Shown: positions 39,210 to 48,059 of the stretch, one piece after another
How positions within the stretch are numbered: the first letter of the stretch is position 1
Layout of the letters: each line of letters begins with the position of its first letter
Source: Naumannella halotolerans
GTDB taxonomy: Bacteria; Actinomycetota; Actinomycetes; Propionibacteriales; Propionibacteriaceae
Assembly (NCBI RefSeq): GCF_004364645.1
Contig: NZ_SOAW01000001.1
Span: forward strand, 2,170,001-2,234,000
Length of the DNA stretch: 64,000 nucleotides
Direction of reading: 5' to 3'
Translations under genes and position numbers: made by a program
Notes under the pieces: model-generated
Told to the model about the DNA's origin: nothing
The model's database searches: none
The model's input: only the letters and a program-made list of their open reading frames with translations

Positions 39210-40688
39210 ATGAACATTGCGACATGGGTGTCGGAACAGGCCGCCGCACGCGCTGATGCGCCGGCCATCAAACAGGGGGATCTGGTGCTGACCTACCAGG
39301 TCCTCGATTCAGCTGTCAGCCGCTGTGCCCGGCTGCTCGCCGACGCCGGCGTGGGGGTCGGTGATCGGGTGGCGCTGATCATGCCGAATGTGGCCTACTT
39401 CCCGATCGTCTACTACGCGGCACTGAAACTGGGGGCGGTGGTGCTGCCGCAGAACCCGCTGCTGAAGTCCGGTGAGATCGAGTATCTATGGAACGACGCC
39501 ACCCCGAAGGTGGCGGTGGCACTCAGCCCGGTCGCCGAGGAGTCGTCGAAGGCCGGCGAGCTCACCGGTGTGCCGGTGATCGTGGCCACTCCCGGTGAGT
39601 TCGACGCCACGATCGCCGGGGCCGAGCCGATCACCGAGGTCGTCGACCGTGACGGTGACGACACCGCGGTGCTGCTCTACACCTCCGGCACCACCGGCCA
39701 GCCGAAGGGTGCCGAACTCACTCACAACAACATCCGCTCGAACACCGTGACCATGATCGAGGTGTTGCAGGCGACCTCGGAGGACGTGATCTTCGGCGGC
39801 CTGCCGTTGTTCCACGTCTTCGGCCAGACCTGCGCGATGAACCTGTCCGTCGCCGCCGGGGCGACCCTGGACCTGTTGCCCAAGTTCGACCCGGTCGAGG
39901 CGCTGCGGATCATCGCCGAGGACAAGGTGACCGTCTTCGAGGGCGTTCCGACGATGTACATCGCCCTGCTCGCCGCCGCGGAGAAGGTCGAGTTCGACGC
40001 CTCGTCGGTGCGGGTCGCGGCATCGGGTGGCGCGGCCATTCCGGTGGAGACCCTGACCAAGGTCGAGCAGGTGCTGAAGTTCCCGGTGCTGGAGGGGTAC
40101 GGCCTGTCCGAGACCGCTCCGGTCGCGACCTTCAATCAGTTCAGCAAGCCCTCCAAACCGGGTTCCATCGGCTGGGAGATCTCCGGGGTGGAGGTACGCC
40201 TGGTCGACGAACAGGACAACGACGTACCCGAAGGCGAGATCGGTGAGATCACGATCCGCGGTGAGAACGTGATGAAGGGGTACTGGAACAAGCCCGAGGC
40301 CACCGAGGTGGCGATGCGCGGCGGTTGGTTCCACACCGGTGACCTGGCCCGACGCGATGCCGACGGCTTCATCTTCATCGTCGACCGGAAGAAGGACATG
40401 ATCATCCGCAACGGGTACAACGTCTACCCGCGGGAGGTCGAGGAGGTGCTGTACACCCATCCGGACGTGGTCGAGGCCGCGGTGGTGGGCGTACCCCATC
40501 CGGTGCACGGCGAGGAGGTCGCGGCCATGGTCACCCTGCGCGAGGGGTCGGCGGCGACCGAGGAGGAGATCGTCGACTACGTCAAGGAGCGGGTGGCGGC
40601 CTACAAGTTCCCGCGGATCGTCCGCTTCGGCGGACTGCCGAAGGGACCGACCGGAAAGATCCTGAAGCGGGAGATCTCGATCAACTGA
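39210..40688 (+). CDS. Long-chain fatty acid--CoA ligase (AMP-binding)
   Basis: 492 residues. AMP-binding motifs LLYTSGTTGQPKGAELTH, GYGLSETAPV and the hinge FIVDRKKDMIIRNGYNVYPR are complete, and the C-terminal Lys that makes the adenylate lies in PTGKILKRE. It activates fatty acids to acyl-CoA via acyl-AMP. The length fits the FadD13-like short group. Its end overlaps the convergent treZ by eight bases. Confidence 0.92.
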   Translation: MNIATWVSEQAAARADAPAIKQGDLVLTYQVLDSAVSRCARLLADAGVGVGDRVALIMPNVAYFPIVYYAALKLGAVVLPQNPLLKSGEIEYLWNDATPKVAVALSPVAEESSKAGELTGVPVIVATPGEFDATIAGAEPITEVVDRDGDDTAVLLYTSGTTGQPKGAELTHNNIRSNTVTMIEVLQATSEDVIFGGLPLFHVFGQTCAMNLSVAAGATLDLLPKFDPVEALRIIAEDKVTVFEGVPTMYIALLAAAEKVEFDASSVRVAASGGAAIPVETLTKVEQVLKFPVLEGYGLSETAPVATFNQFSKPSKPGSIGWEISGVEVRLVDEQDNDVPEGEIGEITIRGENVMKGYWNKPEATEVAMRGGWFHTGDLARRDADGFIFIVDRKKDMIIRNGYNVYPREVEEVLYTHPDVVEAAVVGVPHPVHGEEVAAMVTLREGSAATEEEIVDYVKERVAAYKFPRIVRFGGLPKGPTGKILKREISIN

Positions 40689-42435
40689 GCAGAAGCACCG
40701 CACTGGAGTGGGGGCCGAGGGCCAGCGATTCGGCCACCTCGACGTCACCATGGGCGAAGATCAGTTCGGCATCGTCGTACCCGCCCTCGGTCCCCCCGGG
40801 CACCAGTGTGGTCAGCTCACCGAAGTTGACCGCGATCACCATGTTCCCGCGGCGGATCCGCAACCAGCCTGCCTCGGCATCGAAGTCGACCTCGGAGGCG
40901 GTGAATGCCGGATCGGTGATGGCGCTGTAGCGGCGCCGGATCGCCAGCAACTCGGTGTGCACCGCCAACAACTCGGCGAACTCACCCGCACCGGGTTCGG
41001 CCCAGTCCAGCTTCGAGTTCTCGAAGGTCGAGCGCTGTTGCGGATCGGGAATCACCGACAGATCCCAGCCCATCGCCTCGAACTCGCCGATGCGGCCGCG
41101 ACTGACCGCCTCACCCAGTTCGGTCTCGGGATGTGAGGTGAAGTAGGCGAAGGGCGTCGAGGCACCCCATTCCTCCCCGGCGAAGATCATCGGCGTCTGG
41201 TTGGCCAACACGGTGATCACCGCGGCGATCACCAGTTGGCGCTGATCGAGTCGCGTCCGGGGCCGGTCACCGGAGGCCCGGTTCCCGATCTGATCATGGT
41301 TCGCCGCGCAGATCACGAGCCGGTTCGCCGGTACCAGGGCGGTGTTGATCGGCTGACCGTGGTGTCGCTTGCGGAACCCGGAGTATCCGCCGTCGTGGAA
41401 GAACCCCTGGTCGATCACCTTGGCCAGCGAACCCAGTCCGGCGAAGTCGGCGAAGTAGCCGGAGGTGTCGCCGCTCAGATTGGTGACCAGCGCATGGTGG
41501 AAGTCGTCGCTCCACTGCCCGGCCAGACCGAGACCACCGGCCTCGCGGGAGGTGATGGTGAGCGGGTCGTTGCGATCGGATTCGGCGATCAGGGTGAGCG
41601 GGCGTCGCAGGTGGGCCGACAGCCGATCGGTACGTTCGGCCAGTTCGGCCAGCAGGTGTTTGGCCCGGTGGTCGACCAGGGCGTGGACCGCGTCCAGCCG
41701 CAGCCCGTCGACGCCGTAGTCGTCGAACCAGCCCAGGGCATTGTCGATGATGTAGCGACGTACCTCATCGGATTCGGGACCGTCGAGGTTGAGCTGACTC
41801 CCCCACGGGGTCTGCGCCTCCTCGATCAGGTACGGGCCGAAGCGCGGCAGGTAGTTGCCGCTGGGTCCGAGATGGTTGTAGACGACGTCCTGGATCACGC
41901 CGAGTCCGCGGGCGTGGCAGGCGTCGACGAAGCGGCGGTACGCCTCAGGTCCCCCATAGGCCTCGTGCACCGCGTACCAGGCGACACCGTCATAGCCCCA
42001 GCCGTGGTCGCCGTTGAAGGCGTTGACCGGCATCGGTTCGACGAAGTCGATGCCCAGGGAGACCAGATGATCTAGCTTCCCGATCGCCGCGTCCAAGGTG
42101 CCGGCCTCGGTGAACGTCCCGATGTGCAACTCATAGATCACCGAGCCGGCGAGCTGCCGGCCGGTCCAGTCGCTCTCGGTGCGCAGTGCCGTCAGGTCGA
42201 CGGTCCGCGACAGGGCGTGCACACCGTGCGGCTGACGTCGGCTCCGTGGATCCGGCAGCGGATGATCATCGTCGCCCAGCAGGTAGCCGTAGTCGATGTC
42301 GGGCCGGTACAGCTCGGTCGGCAGGTCGAGTGGATGCCACCAGCCGTCGTCGGTGCGTTCCATGGCGTAGAGCTGTCCATCGGCCAGCAGCCGGACGCGG
42401 TCGGCCGCGGGTGCCCAGACGTCGTAACTGATCAT
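40681..42435 (-). CDS. treZ: Malto-oligosyltrehalose trehalohydrolase
   Basis: 584 residues: an N-terminal beta-sandwich (about 1-90), a GH13 barrel and a C-terminal sheet domain. Catalytic motifs are DGLRLDAVHAL (Asp nucleophile), TLIAESDRNDP (Glu acid/base) and ICAANHDQIGNRA. It releases trehalose from maltooligosyl-trehalose. The ATG at 42435 has GAGGAG upstream and directly follows the murB stop; a GTG two codons earlier is less likely. The usual partners treY and treX are not in the window. Confidence 0.92.
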   Translation of the reverse strand: MISYDVWAPAADRVRLLADGQLYAMERTDDGWWHPLDLPTELYRPDIDYGYLLGDDDHPLPDPRSRRQPHGVHALSRTVDLTALRTESDWTGRQLAGSVIYELHIGTFTEAGTLDAAIGKLDHLVSLGIDFVEPMPVNAFNGDHGWGYDGVAWYAVHEAYGGPEAYRRFVDACHARGLGVIQDVVYNHLGPSGNYLPRFGPYLIEEAQTPWGSQLNLDGPESDEVRRYIIDNALGWFDDYGVDGLRLDAVHALVDHRAKHLLAELAERTDRLSAHLRRPLTLIAESDRNDPLTITSREAGGLGLAGQWSDDFHHALVTNLSGDTSGYFADFAGLGSLAKVIDQGFFHDGGYSGFRKRHHGQPINTALVPANRLVICAANHDQIGNRASGDRPRTRLDQRQLVIAAVITVLANQTPMIFAGEEWGASTPFAYFTSHPETELGEAVSRGRIGEFEAMGWDLSVIPDPQQRSTFENSKLDWAEPGAGEFAELLAVHTELLAIRRRYSAITDPAFTASEVDFDAEAGWLRIRRGNMVIAVNFGELTTLVPGGTEGGYDDAELIFAHGDVEVAESLALGPHSSAVLLLS

Positions 42436-42437
42436 GC

Positions 42438-43460
42438 TCACAGCTCCTCGCCGATGATCACGGGTTCATTGACCAGGCGGATTCCCCACCGGTCCTCCAC
42501 CCCGGCCCGCACCTGGCGGGCGAGGTCGAGCAGATCCTTGGCGGCGGCGTTGCCACGGTTGGTCAGTGCCAGTACATGTTTGGTCGACAGCGATGCGGCG
42601 CTGTTGCCGTACCCCTTGTCGAAGCCGGCGTTCTGGATCAGCCAGGCGGCGCTCAGCTTGACCCGCCCGTCGGTCTGCGGGAACCGCGGCGCCGAATCCG
42701 GCAGGCTCGCAGCGACCGAAGCCTCCACGATCGGGTTGGTGAAGAAGGATCCGGCACTCCAGGTGTCATGATCATCGGCGTCCAGGACCATTCCCTTGCC
42801 GCCGCGGAGCGCCAGCACTGCGGTACGGACCGCCGGCGCCGGGGCACGGCACCCGATCTCGACCCCGAGCCTGTCGGCCAGTTCGCGATAGCGCACCGGG
42901 GCCGACAGCTCGCCCAGCGGCAACTGGAAGGTGACGCTGAGGACCACCCACCGACCGGGGTGGGCCTTGAACCGGCTGTGGCGGTAGCTGAAGTCGCACT
43001 CGGCCCCGGTGAAGGTCGTGATCTTCTTCTGCTGTCGGTCATAGGTCCGGACCCGGGCGATGGTCTGGGCCACTTCGGCGCCATAGGCCCCGACGTTCTG
43101 GATCGGTGTCGCCCCGGCCGAACCCGGGATGCCCGACAGCGCCTCCAGCCCCGACCATCCACGATCCACGGTACGGGCGACGAAGGCGTCCCAGCTCTCG
43201 CCGGCGGCGACGGTGACCATCGCCCCGGAGCAGCTATCGACCTCGGAGGTGTCTCCGGTGGTGGCGATCCGGATCGCCAGCCCGTCGAAGCCGCGGTCGC
43301 CGATCAGCAGATTCGACCCACCGCCGATCAGCAGCACCGGTGTACCGGCATCGTCGGCCGCAGCGACGGTCCTGATCAGTTGATCTTCGTCGGTGGCGGT
43401 GACGAACTCCCGGGCCGGTCCACCGACCCGGAAGGTGGTCAGCTCCGCCAACTCAGTCAA
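42438..43460 (-). CDS. murB: UDP-N-acetylmuramate dehydrogenase
   Basis: 340 residues from a TTG at 43460 giving the N-terminus TELAELTTFRVGGPA, where other MurB proteins begin. FAD-binding stretches LIGGGSNLLIGDRGF and SGIPGSAGATPIQNVGAYG, the substrate-site SYRHSRF, the proton-donor Ser in SAGSFFTNP and the C-terminal Glu in LVNEPVIIG are all present. It makes UDP-MurNAc for peptidoglycan. It overlaps the hadB end by eight bases, a hadA-hadB-murB unit. Confidence 0.95.
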   Translation of the reverse strand: MTELAELTTFRVGGPAREFVTATDEDQLIRTVAAADDAGTPVLLIGGGSNLLIGDRGFDGLAIRIATTGDTSEVDSCSGAMVTVAAGESWDAFVARTVDRGWSGLEALSGIPGSAGATPIQNVGAYGAEVAQTIARVRTYDRQQKKITTFTGAECDFSYRHSRFKAHPGRWVVLSVTFQLPLGELSAPVRYRELADRLGVEIGCRAPAPAVRTAVLALRGGKGMVLDADDHDTWSAGSFFTNPIVEASVAASLPDSAPRFPQTDGRVKLSAAWLIQNAGFDKGYGNSAASLSTKHVLALTNRGNAAAKDLLDLARQVRAGVEDRWGIRLVNEPVIIGEEL

Positions 43461-43863
43461 CGCGCACCTCGACCGCTGCCTGCCCGAGCACCTTCTCGCC
43501 GTTGCAGGTGGCCTCCAACTTGATCTTGGCCACCCCATCGGCGACCTCGGCCACCTCACCGCTCACCTGCAGCTGGGTGCCGATCCCGTCATCGGGCACC
43601 GGGACGGGTTTACGGAAGCGGGCGTACTGACCGACGACTCGTTGGGGTCCGCCGAGTTCGGTGGTCACCGCACGCATGGCCAGGGCCATGGTCAACATCC
43701 CGTGGGCGATCACCCCGGGCAGTCCGAGCTCCGCGGCGGCATGATCGGAATGGTGGATCGGGTTGAAGTCGCCGGAGGCGCCGGCGTACCGGACCAGGGT
43801 GGTACGGGTGATCGGGACGGTCAGCGGACCGATGGTGTCCCCGACGGACAGGTCGAGACTCAT
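43453..43863 (-). CDS. hadB: MaoC-like (3R)-hydroxyacyl-ACP dehydratase subunit, HadB-like
   Basis: 136 residues, a single hot-dog domain with the complete hydratase 2 motif YAGASGDFNPIHHSDHAAAE carrying the catalytic Asp and His, and the later GVIAHGMLTMALAM. It should dehydrate hydroxyacyl-ACP in FAS-II-type elongation as a heterodimer with the neighbouring HadA. ATGA overlap with hadA and eight-base overlap with murB show tight coupling. Confidence 0.88.
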   Translation of the reverse strand: MSLDLSVGDTIGPLTVPITRTTLVRYAGASGDFNPIHHSDHAAAELGLPGVIAHGMLTMALAMRAVTTELGGPQRVVGQYARFRKPVPVPDDGIGTQLQVSGEVAEVADGVAKIKLEATCNGEKVLGQAAVEVRVD

Positions 43864-44336
43864 GCCGTACCCTCCTGGTCGTCACCGGCCGGTCGGCTGT
43901 GGACGAACGTGGATTCGGCCACACAGACCTCCTCGGCCCCGGTGTCGATGCCCTCGGCGACGGCCTCGGCCTCGCGAGCGGTGATCGAGACCCGGATGCC
44001 GATCGTCTCGTTGCCGCCCCGCGCGCGGACGTTGGTGATCGTCAGCTGCGGGGTGATCAGGTCGCCGGCGCGCAGCGGCCGGTGCCAGAGGAATCGTTGA
44101 TCGGCATGCACCGTGCGGGCCAGCGACAACTCCAGCTCGGGATCGTCGAACATGGCCTGCCAGGCGCTGGCTGCCGCGCTCATCACGAAGGTGGGCGGGA
44201 CGAGGGCGTCGGCTCCCCGGTAGATCGGGTCACTGTCGCCGAGCGCGTCGGCGAAGGCGGCCACCCGCTCGGGGCTGATGAGCTGCGGGTCACCGGGCGG
44301 GAAGGTCCGCCCGATGTGCTCGGCTGAGATCGGCAT
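43860..44336 (-). CDS. hadA: MaoC-like dehydratase partner subunit, HadA-like
   Basis: 158 residues with the FAS1-type N-terminal dehydratase fold. The region equal to the hydratase motif reads ADALGDSDPIYRGADAL, without the catalytic His, as in known HadA subunits, which shape the substrate tunnel while HadB carries catalysis. VPPTFVMSAAASAWQAM is the second conserved stretch. TACGGT lies six bases before the ATG. The rpmG gene usually next to it is here separated by two plus-strand genes. Confidence 0.87.
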   Translation of the reverse strand: MPISAEHIGRTFPPGDPQLISPERVAAFADALGDSDPIYRGADALVPPTFVMSAAASAWQAMFDDPELELSLARTVHADQRFLWHRPLRAGDLITPQLTITNVRARGGNETIGIRVSITAREAEAVAEGIDTGAEEVCVAESTFVHSRPAGDDQEGTA

Positions 44337-44342
44337 GGCACC

Positions 44343-44348
44343 ACCGTA
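44343..44348 (-). promoter_or_regulatory. Putative -10 TACGGT for leaderless hadA-hadB-murB transcript
   Basis: TACGGT ends six bases before the ATG at 44336, with no ribosome binding site. Confidence 0.4.
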
Positions 44349-44549
44349 GCGGCCGGTCAGCGGTGGTGATGACGACAGGAGAAGCCGGGCGGCGCGGATC
44401 GGGTCGCCCGTACGACCGCGGCGCCGCCCACCCGGTACGGCAGAATCCCTCTCGTGACAGCCAGCCGTGGGACAGGCCGCGCCATCGGCGCCGCATGGAG
44501 CCGCCGACCGGGCCTCGCAGGGCAGTCGCCGGACAGGAAGCGGCAGCGA

Positions 44550-45428
44550 ATGATCCCCGAGGGTGCCGAAGCCTCGACGGTACGGATCGGGCACCGGGAA
44601 CTGCGGCGGTTGCGTTCGAGCGCCGACCATCCCGATGGTCGGCTGCCGCTGGTGCTGATCCACGGCGGCGGCGCCGACAACTCCGCCATCTCCTGGTTCC
44701 ACGCATTCGTCGACTTCGGTATCGACCGGCAGGTGCTGGCCTTCGACCTCCCCGGATTCGGCGGTTCCAGCGACGTTGCGCCCGTGGGTGGCCCGGTGGC
44801 CATGGCCGACCTGGTCGCCGAGGCCATCCGGGCCAGTGGATTCGACCGGGTCGCGGTGGCCGGTGTCAGCATGGGCGGTGATGTCGCCCTGAACCTGGCG
44901 CTGCGAGATCGCGAACTGTGCGCGGGACTGATCCTGATCGCACCCGGCGGTCTGATCCCGGTGCTGCGCAACCGGTTGGTCCAGGCCGCGGCGAAGGCCA
45001 CGGCATGCCTACCCGATCTGCTGTTGCTGCCCGCGACCGCACTGGCCAACCGGTTCGTCGGCCAGGCATTGCGGGCGATGGTGCACGCCCCGGATCGACT
45101 GCCCGACGAGGTCGTGGCCGAGTTCGTCGCCGAAGCCCGCGCGCCACGAGGAGGCCTGGGCTACCTGCGCTACAACCAGGCCACCCTCGGTTGGCGGGCG
45201 ATGACCAACGACCTGCTGCCGCAGGTGCAGCGGATCACCGTGCCGACCTTGTTCTTCCACGGCGCCGAGGACCGTTTGGTGCCGCTGGCGGGCTCTCGCG
45301 AGGCGGCCCGGCGGATGCCCGACGCCGAACTGCTGGTCGTGCCCGATTGCGGCCATTGGGCCCAGTTGGAGGCTCCGGTCCGGTTCGCGGCCGCCGCCAA
45401 CCGGTTCCTGCACCGGCTCGACACCTGA
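44550..45428 (+). CDS. Alpha/beta hydrolase (serine type)
   Basis: 292 residues from ATG at 44550 with AGGAAG nine bases upstream; a GTG at 44454 would add 32 unlikely residues. The oxyanion motif LIHGGGADNS, the nucleophile elbow VAGVSMGGDVA (Ser), the acid loop FFHGAEDRLVPL and the His in DCGHWAQLE are complete. It resembles meta-cleavage product hydrolases and esterases; substrate unknown. A set of degenerate direct repeats begins at its stop codon. Confidence 0.86.
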   Translation: MIPEGAEASTVRIGHRELRRLRSSADHPDGRLPLVLIHGGGADNSAISWFHAFVDFGIDRQVLAFDLPGFGGSSDVAPVGGPVAMADLVAEAIRASGFDRVAVAGVSMGGDVALNLALRDRELCAGLILIAPGGLIPVLRNRLVQAAAKATACLPDLLLLPATALANRFVGQALRAMVHAPDRLPDEVVAEFVAEARAPRGGLGYLRYNQATLGWRAMTNDLLPQVQRITVPTLFFHGAEDRLVPLAGSREAARRMPDAELLVVPDCGHWAQLEAPVRFAAAANRFLHRLDT

Positions 45429-45507
45429 ACCGGGGGTTCGCGGATCAACACCCGAGCCGGGGCTTCCGGATCCCCGGCTCAACACCTGAACGAGGCTTCC
45501 GAGACCT
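45421..45507. repeat. Three degenerate direct repeats after the hydrolase gene
   Basis: Units starting ACACC(T/C)GA(A/G)C at 45421, 45448 and 45482, each followed by a (C)GGGG(C/G)TTC-like stretch. The first unit contains the hydrolase stop codon. They look like decayed tandem copies of about 30 bases. Confidence 0.55.
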
Positions 45508-45551
45508 CCGCACGGCCCGGGTCGTCACACCCTCCTTCGGTGCCCGGCCCC

Positions 45552-45557
45552 TACAAT
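45552..45557 (+). promoter_or_regulatory. Putative -10 TACAAT for leaderless small membrane protein transcript
   Basis: TACAAT ends seven bases before the ATG at 45565; this is the closest to the ideal TATAAT in the set. Confidence 0.5.
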
Positions 45558-45564
45558 CGGGCCC

Positions 45565-45768
45565 ATGAGCACTTCTCGGTCATCGATGATGGCGTTGCTG
45601 ATGTTCAGCCTGGCGCTGTTGTCGGTGCTGGCCGCGAACTTCCCGCCGGGCAACTCCGCACCGATGGTCTGCATCATGATCGCCGTCGTCCTCGCCGCCA
45701 CCGGTCTCGGTTTCCGGTTCCGGGCAATCCGCGAGCAGTACCGCGCCCAGCGCAAGGACCGCCGCTGA
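45565..45768 (+). CDS. Small two-helix membrane protein
   Basis: 67 residues: a short Ser-rich start, two hydrophobic segments (MMALLMFSLALLSVLAANF and MVCIMIAVVLAATGLGF) and a strongly basic tail (RAIREQYRAQRKDRR) that should face the cytoplasm. I do not recognise the family. It has a promoter-like TACAAT close to its ATG, GC-rich codon use and stands between the hydrolase and an inverted repeat element. Confidence 0.65.
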   Translation: MSTSRSSMMALLMFSLALLSVLAANFPPGNSAPMVCIMIAVVLAATGLGFRFRAIREQYRAQRKDRR

Positions 45769-45789
45769 GCCCTCGGCTCGACAGACAAG

Positions 45790-45866
45790 TGAGCAGATTT
45801 CGCCACTCGATGACCGATCCAGCCCGCAACCGGGTCGTTCGGCGATCGAGTGGCAGATTCTGCTCA
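45790..45866. repeat. Inverted repeat element between small membrane protein and rpmG
   Basis: Arms 45790-45817 and 45839-45866 match at 23 of 28 positions as inverted copies, starting TGAGCAGA and ending with a core CCACTCGAT-(G)ACCG / CGATCGAGTGG. The core is shared with the element at 1084-1190 while the outer arms differ. Probably a REP- or MITE-like family. Confidence 0.75.
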
Positions 45867-45880
45867 GCCCGGGCATGACA

Positions 45881-45911
45881 AAAGCCGCCCGGTCGAGAAC
45901 CGGGCGGCTTT
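45881..45911 (-). terminator. Terminator after rpmG
   Basis: AAAGCCGCCCGGT (45881-45893) and ACCGGGCGGCTTT (45899-45911) are perfect inverted arms around a five-base loop. The hairpin ends in a T-run on the minus strand (CTTTTG). Confidence 0.85.
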
Positions 45912-45925
45912 CCGCGGCGCTGGGA

Positions 45926-46093
45926 TCAGCGGGTCTCGCGGTGCGCGGTGTGGTCGTTGCAGCGGAAGCAGTACTTCTTCAACTCCAGACGATCCGGGTC
46001 GTTGCGCCGGTTCTTCTTGGTGATGTAGTTCCGCTCCTTGCACTCGGTGCAGGCGAGGGTGATCTTCGGCCGGACGTCCGATGCCTTGGCCAT
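45926..46093 (-). CDS. rpmG: 50S ribosomal protein L33, zinc-binding form
   Basis: 55 residues from [19 protein letters not shown]. Both CxxC pairs are kept (CTEC and CFRC), so this is the zinc-containing C+ form. GAAGGAATACCG precedes the ATG. It follows tRNA-Met and tRNA-Thr in the same direction and is closed by a hairpin. Confidence 0.97.
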   Translation of the reverse strand: MAKASDVRPKITLACTECKERNYITKKNRRNDPDRLELKKYCFRCNDHTAHRETR

Positions 46094-46138
46094 GTCGGTA
46101 TTCCTTCGGGTCTGGTACGTGGTGTGGCGAGTGAGGAG

Positions 46139-46212
46139 TAGCGAGAGCGGGATTCGAACCCGCGACCTCACGATTATGAGTCGTGCGCTCTCACCAACTG
46201 AGCTACCTCGCC
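46139..46212 (-). tRNA. tRNA-Met (CAT)
   Basis: Minus strand: acceptor GGCGAGG pairs with TCTCGCT (with two G-U pairs), D-arm AGCTCAGTTGGTGAGAGC, anticodon loop CTCATAA and T-arm GGTTCGAATCC. The CAT anticodon and the pairing at position 1 suggest elongator Met. Confidence 0.94.
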
Positions 46213-46242
46213 AGGGAAGCGGCACGCCTGGCCACTTCTCAG

Positions 46243-46315
46243 AGCCCCCAAGCAGAATCGAACTGCTGACCTTCTCCTTACCATGGAGACGCTCTGCCTA
46301 CTGAGCTATAGGGGC
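46243..46315 (-). tRNA. tRNA-Thr (GGT)
   Basis: Minus strand: acceptor GCCCCTA, D-arm AGCTCAGTAGGCAGAGC, anticodon loop ATGGTAA and T-arm AGTTCGATTCT. Anticodon GGT reads Thr codons. It lies 30 bases before tRNA-Met. Confidence 0.95.
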
Positions 46316-46495
46316 GCGACACAAACCCTCGTGCCGACGGTCGAGGATACACGTACCTTCGCAGATATTTCCAATCCGCTCCTCGCCCGCCGATGGCCGC
46401 GACCTGCCGGGTCGGAATCACCCGCTGCGGATACCATCCGGGGACAGGCTACCCGCACCGACCGCTGCGGGACGAACGGTACGAAGGAGACGCCC

Positions 46496-47974
46496 ATGTC
46501 GCCGGAGGCAGTGATCGCGCTGGCGTTCCTCGTCTTCGAGTACATCCTGCGTTTCATCGCCATCGGGACCGTGCCGGAGAACCGTCGCCCGAGTTCGGGC
46601 ACGGCCTGGTTGTTGTTGATCCTGATCGTGCCCGCTGCCGGCTTCCTGCTGTTCGCGCTGATCGGGTCCCCTTTCGTGCACGGGCGTCGCCACCGGTTGC
46701 AGCAGGCGGCGAACAAGGCTATCGAGGACTACGTCGGCGATCACCCGCTGGTGCCCGAGCAGTTGCCAACGACCTCCGGGTTCGCCCGGCTGGTGCAGCT
46801 GAACCGCGAGCTGACCTCGATGCCCTGCGTTCCCGGGCACATCCAGGGCCTGCACGCCGGTTACGACGAGTCGATCCGTGCGATCACCGAGGCGATCGGC
46901 AAGGCACGGACGTATGTGAACCTGGAGATCTACATCCTGGCCCTGGACAAGACCACCGAGCCGATGTTCGACGCACTCGCCGAGGCGGTCCGACGCGGGG
47001 TCAAGGTGCGGGTACTGTTCGACCAGATCGGTTCCCACAAGTACCCGGGCCGCCGGGCGATGAAGCGGCGGATGGACGAGGCCGGCATCGAGTTCTACGA
47101 GATGATGCCGATCGACCTGCTGCGGGGACGCTGGCGCCGACCGGACCTGCGCAACCACCGCAAGCTGGTGGTGGTCGACGGGGTGGTCGGGTTCATGGGC
47201 AGCCAGAACATGATCGACTCCAGCTACCTGATGCCGAAGAACCGGCGGGCCGGGCGGCACTGGGTGGACACGAACATCGAGGTCACCGGGGAGATCGTGC
47301 AGTCCCTCGACGCGGTCTTCGCCACCGACTGGCTGACCGAATCGGGCGAGGAGGTCTTCGATGTCGACGCCGACTACTCCGATGCCCTGGCCACCCGCCC
47401 CGATGTCACCCTCGAGGGTCCGGAGGTGCCGATGCAGCTCGTACCGTCCGGCCCCGGTTTTCCGACCGAACCGAACCTGCGACAGTTCACCTCGATGCTG
47501 TACATGGCGCAGCGCCATGTGGCGATCGTCAGCCCGTACTTCGTTCCCGACGAATCGCTGCTCGCCGCCATCACCACCGCCAGCTACCGCGGTGTGGTCG
47601 TCGAGCTGTTCGCCTCCGAGCAGGCCGACCAGTTCATGGTCCACCACGCCCAGCGTTCGTACTACCAAGGTCTGTTGGAGGCCGGGGTACGGATTCATCT
47701 GTACCCGAAGCCGGCGGTGCTGCACACCAAGCTCGTGACCGTCGACCGACACCTGGGCCTGATCGGGTCGTCGAACATGGACATGCGTTCGTTCGCCCTC
47801 GACTACGAGATCATGCTGCTCGGTCTCGGCGACGAGTTCACCGATCAGCTCGACGACATCGTGGCCGACTACCGGGCGCGGTCGAAGGAGATCACCTTGG
47901 AGGAATGGCGCCAACGCCCCTGGCACGAGCGCTATCTGGACAATGCGTTGCGGATCACCTCGGCGCTGCAATGA
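46496..47974 (+). CDS. cls: Cardiolipin synthase-like phospholipase D family protein
   Basis: 492 residues from ATG at 46496 with GAAGGAGACGCCC before it. Two N-terminal membrane helices (about 5-25 and 37-58) are followed by two phospholipase D domains with complete HKD motifs: NHRKLVVVDGVVGFMGSQN and LHTKLVTVDRHLGLIGSSN. It should condense phosphatidylglycerol or CDP-diacylglycerol to cardiolipin at the membrane. It is alone, with a hairpin 85 bases past its end shared with tRNA-Tyr. Confidence 0.92.
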   Translation: MSPEAVIALAFLVFEYILRFIAIGTVPENRRPSSGTAWLLLILIVPAAGFLLFALIGSPFVHGRRHRLQQAANKAIEDYVGDHPLVPEQLPTTSGFARLVQLNRELTSMPCVPGHIQGLHAGYDESIRAITEAIGKARTYVNLEIYILALDKTTEPMFDALAEAVRRGVKVRVLFDQIGSHKYPGRRAMKRRMDEAGIEFYEMMPIDLLRGRWRRPDLRNHRKLVVVDGVVGFMGSQNMIDSSYLMPKNRRAGRHWVDTNIEVTGEIVQSLDAVFATDWLTESGEEVFDVDADYSDALATRPDVTLEGPEVPMQLVPSGPGFPTEPNLRQFTSMLYMAQRHVAIVSPYFVPDESLLAAITTASYRGVVVELFASEQADQFMVHHAQRSYYQGLLEAGVRIHLYPKPAVLHTKLVTVDRHLGLIGSSNMDMRSFALDYEIMLLGLGDEFTDQLDDIVADYRARSKEITLEEWRQRPWHERYLDNALRITSALQ

Positions 47975-48059
47975 GAAATGGTGCCACGCTCCATCCGACG
48001 GGTACGACCGCCGATTCCGCCCCGGCCGAGCCTGCCGCTGCCTGCGGGCCGAACGCGAA

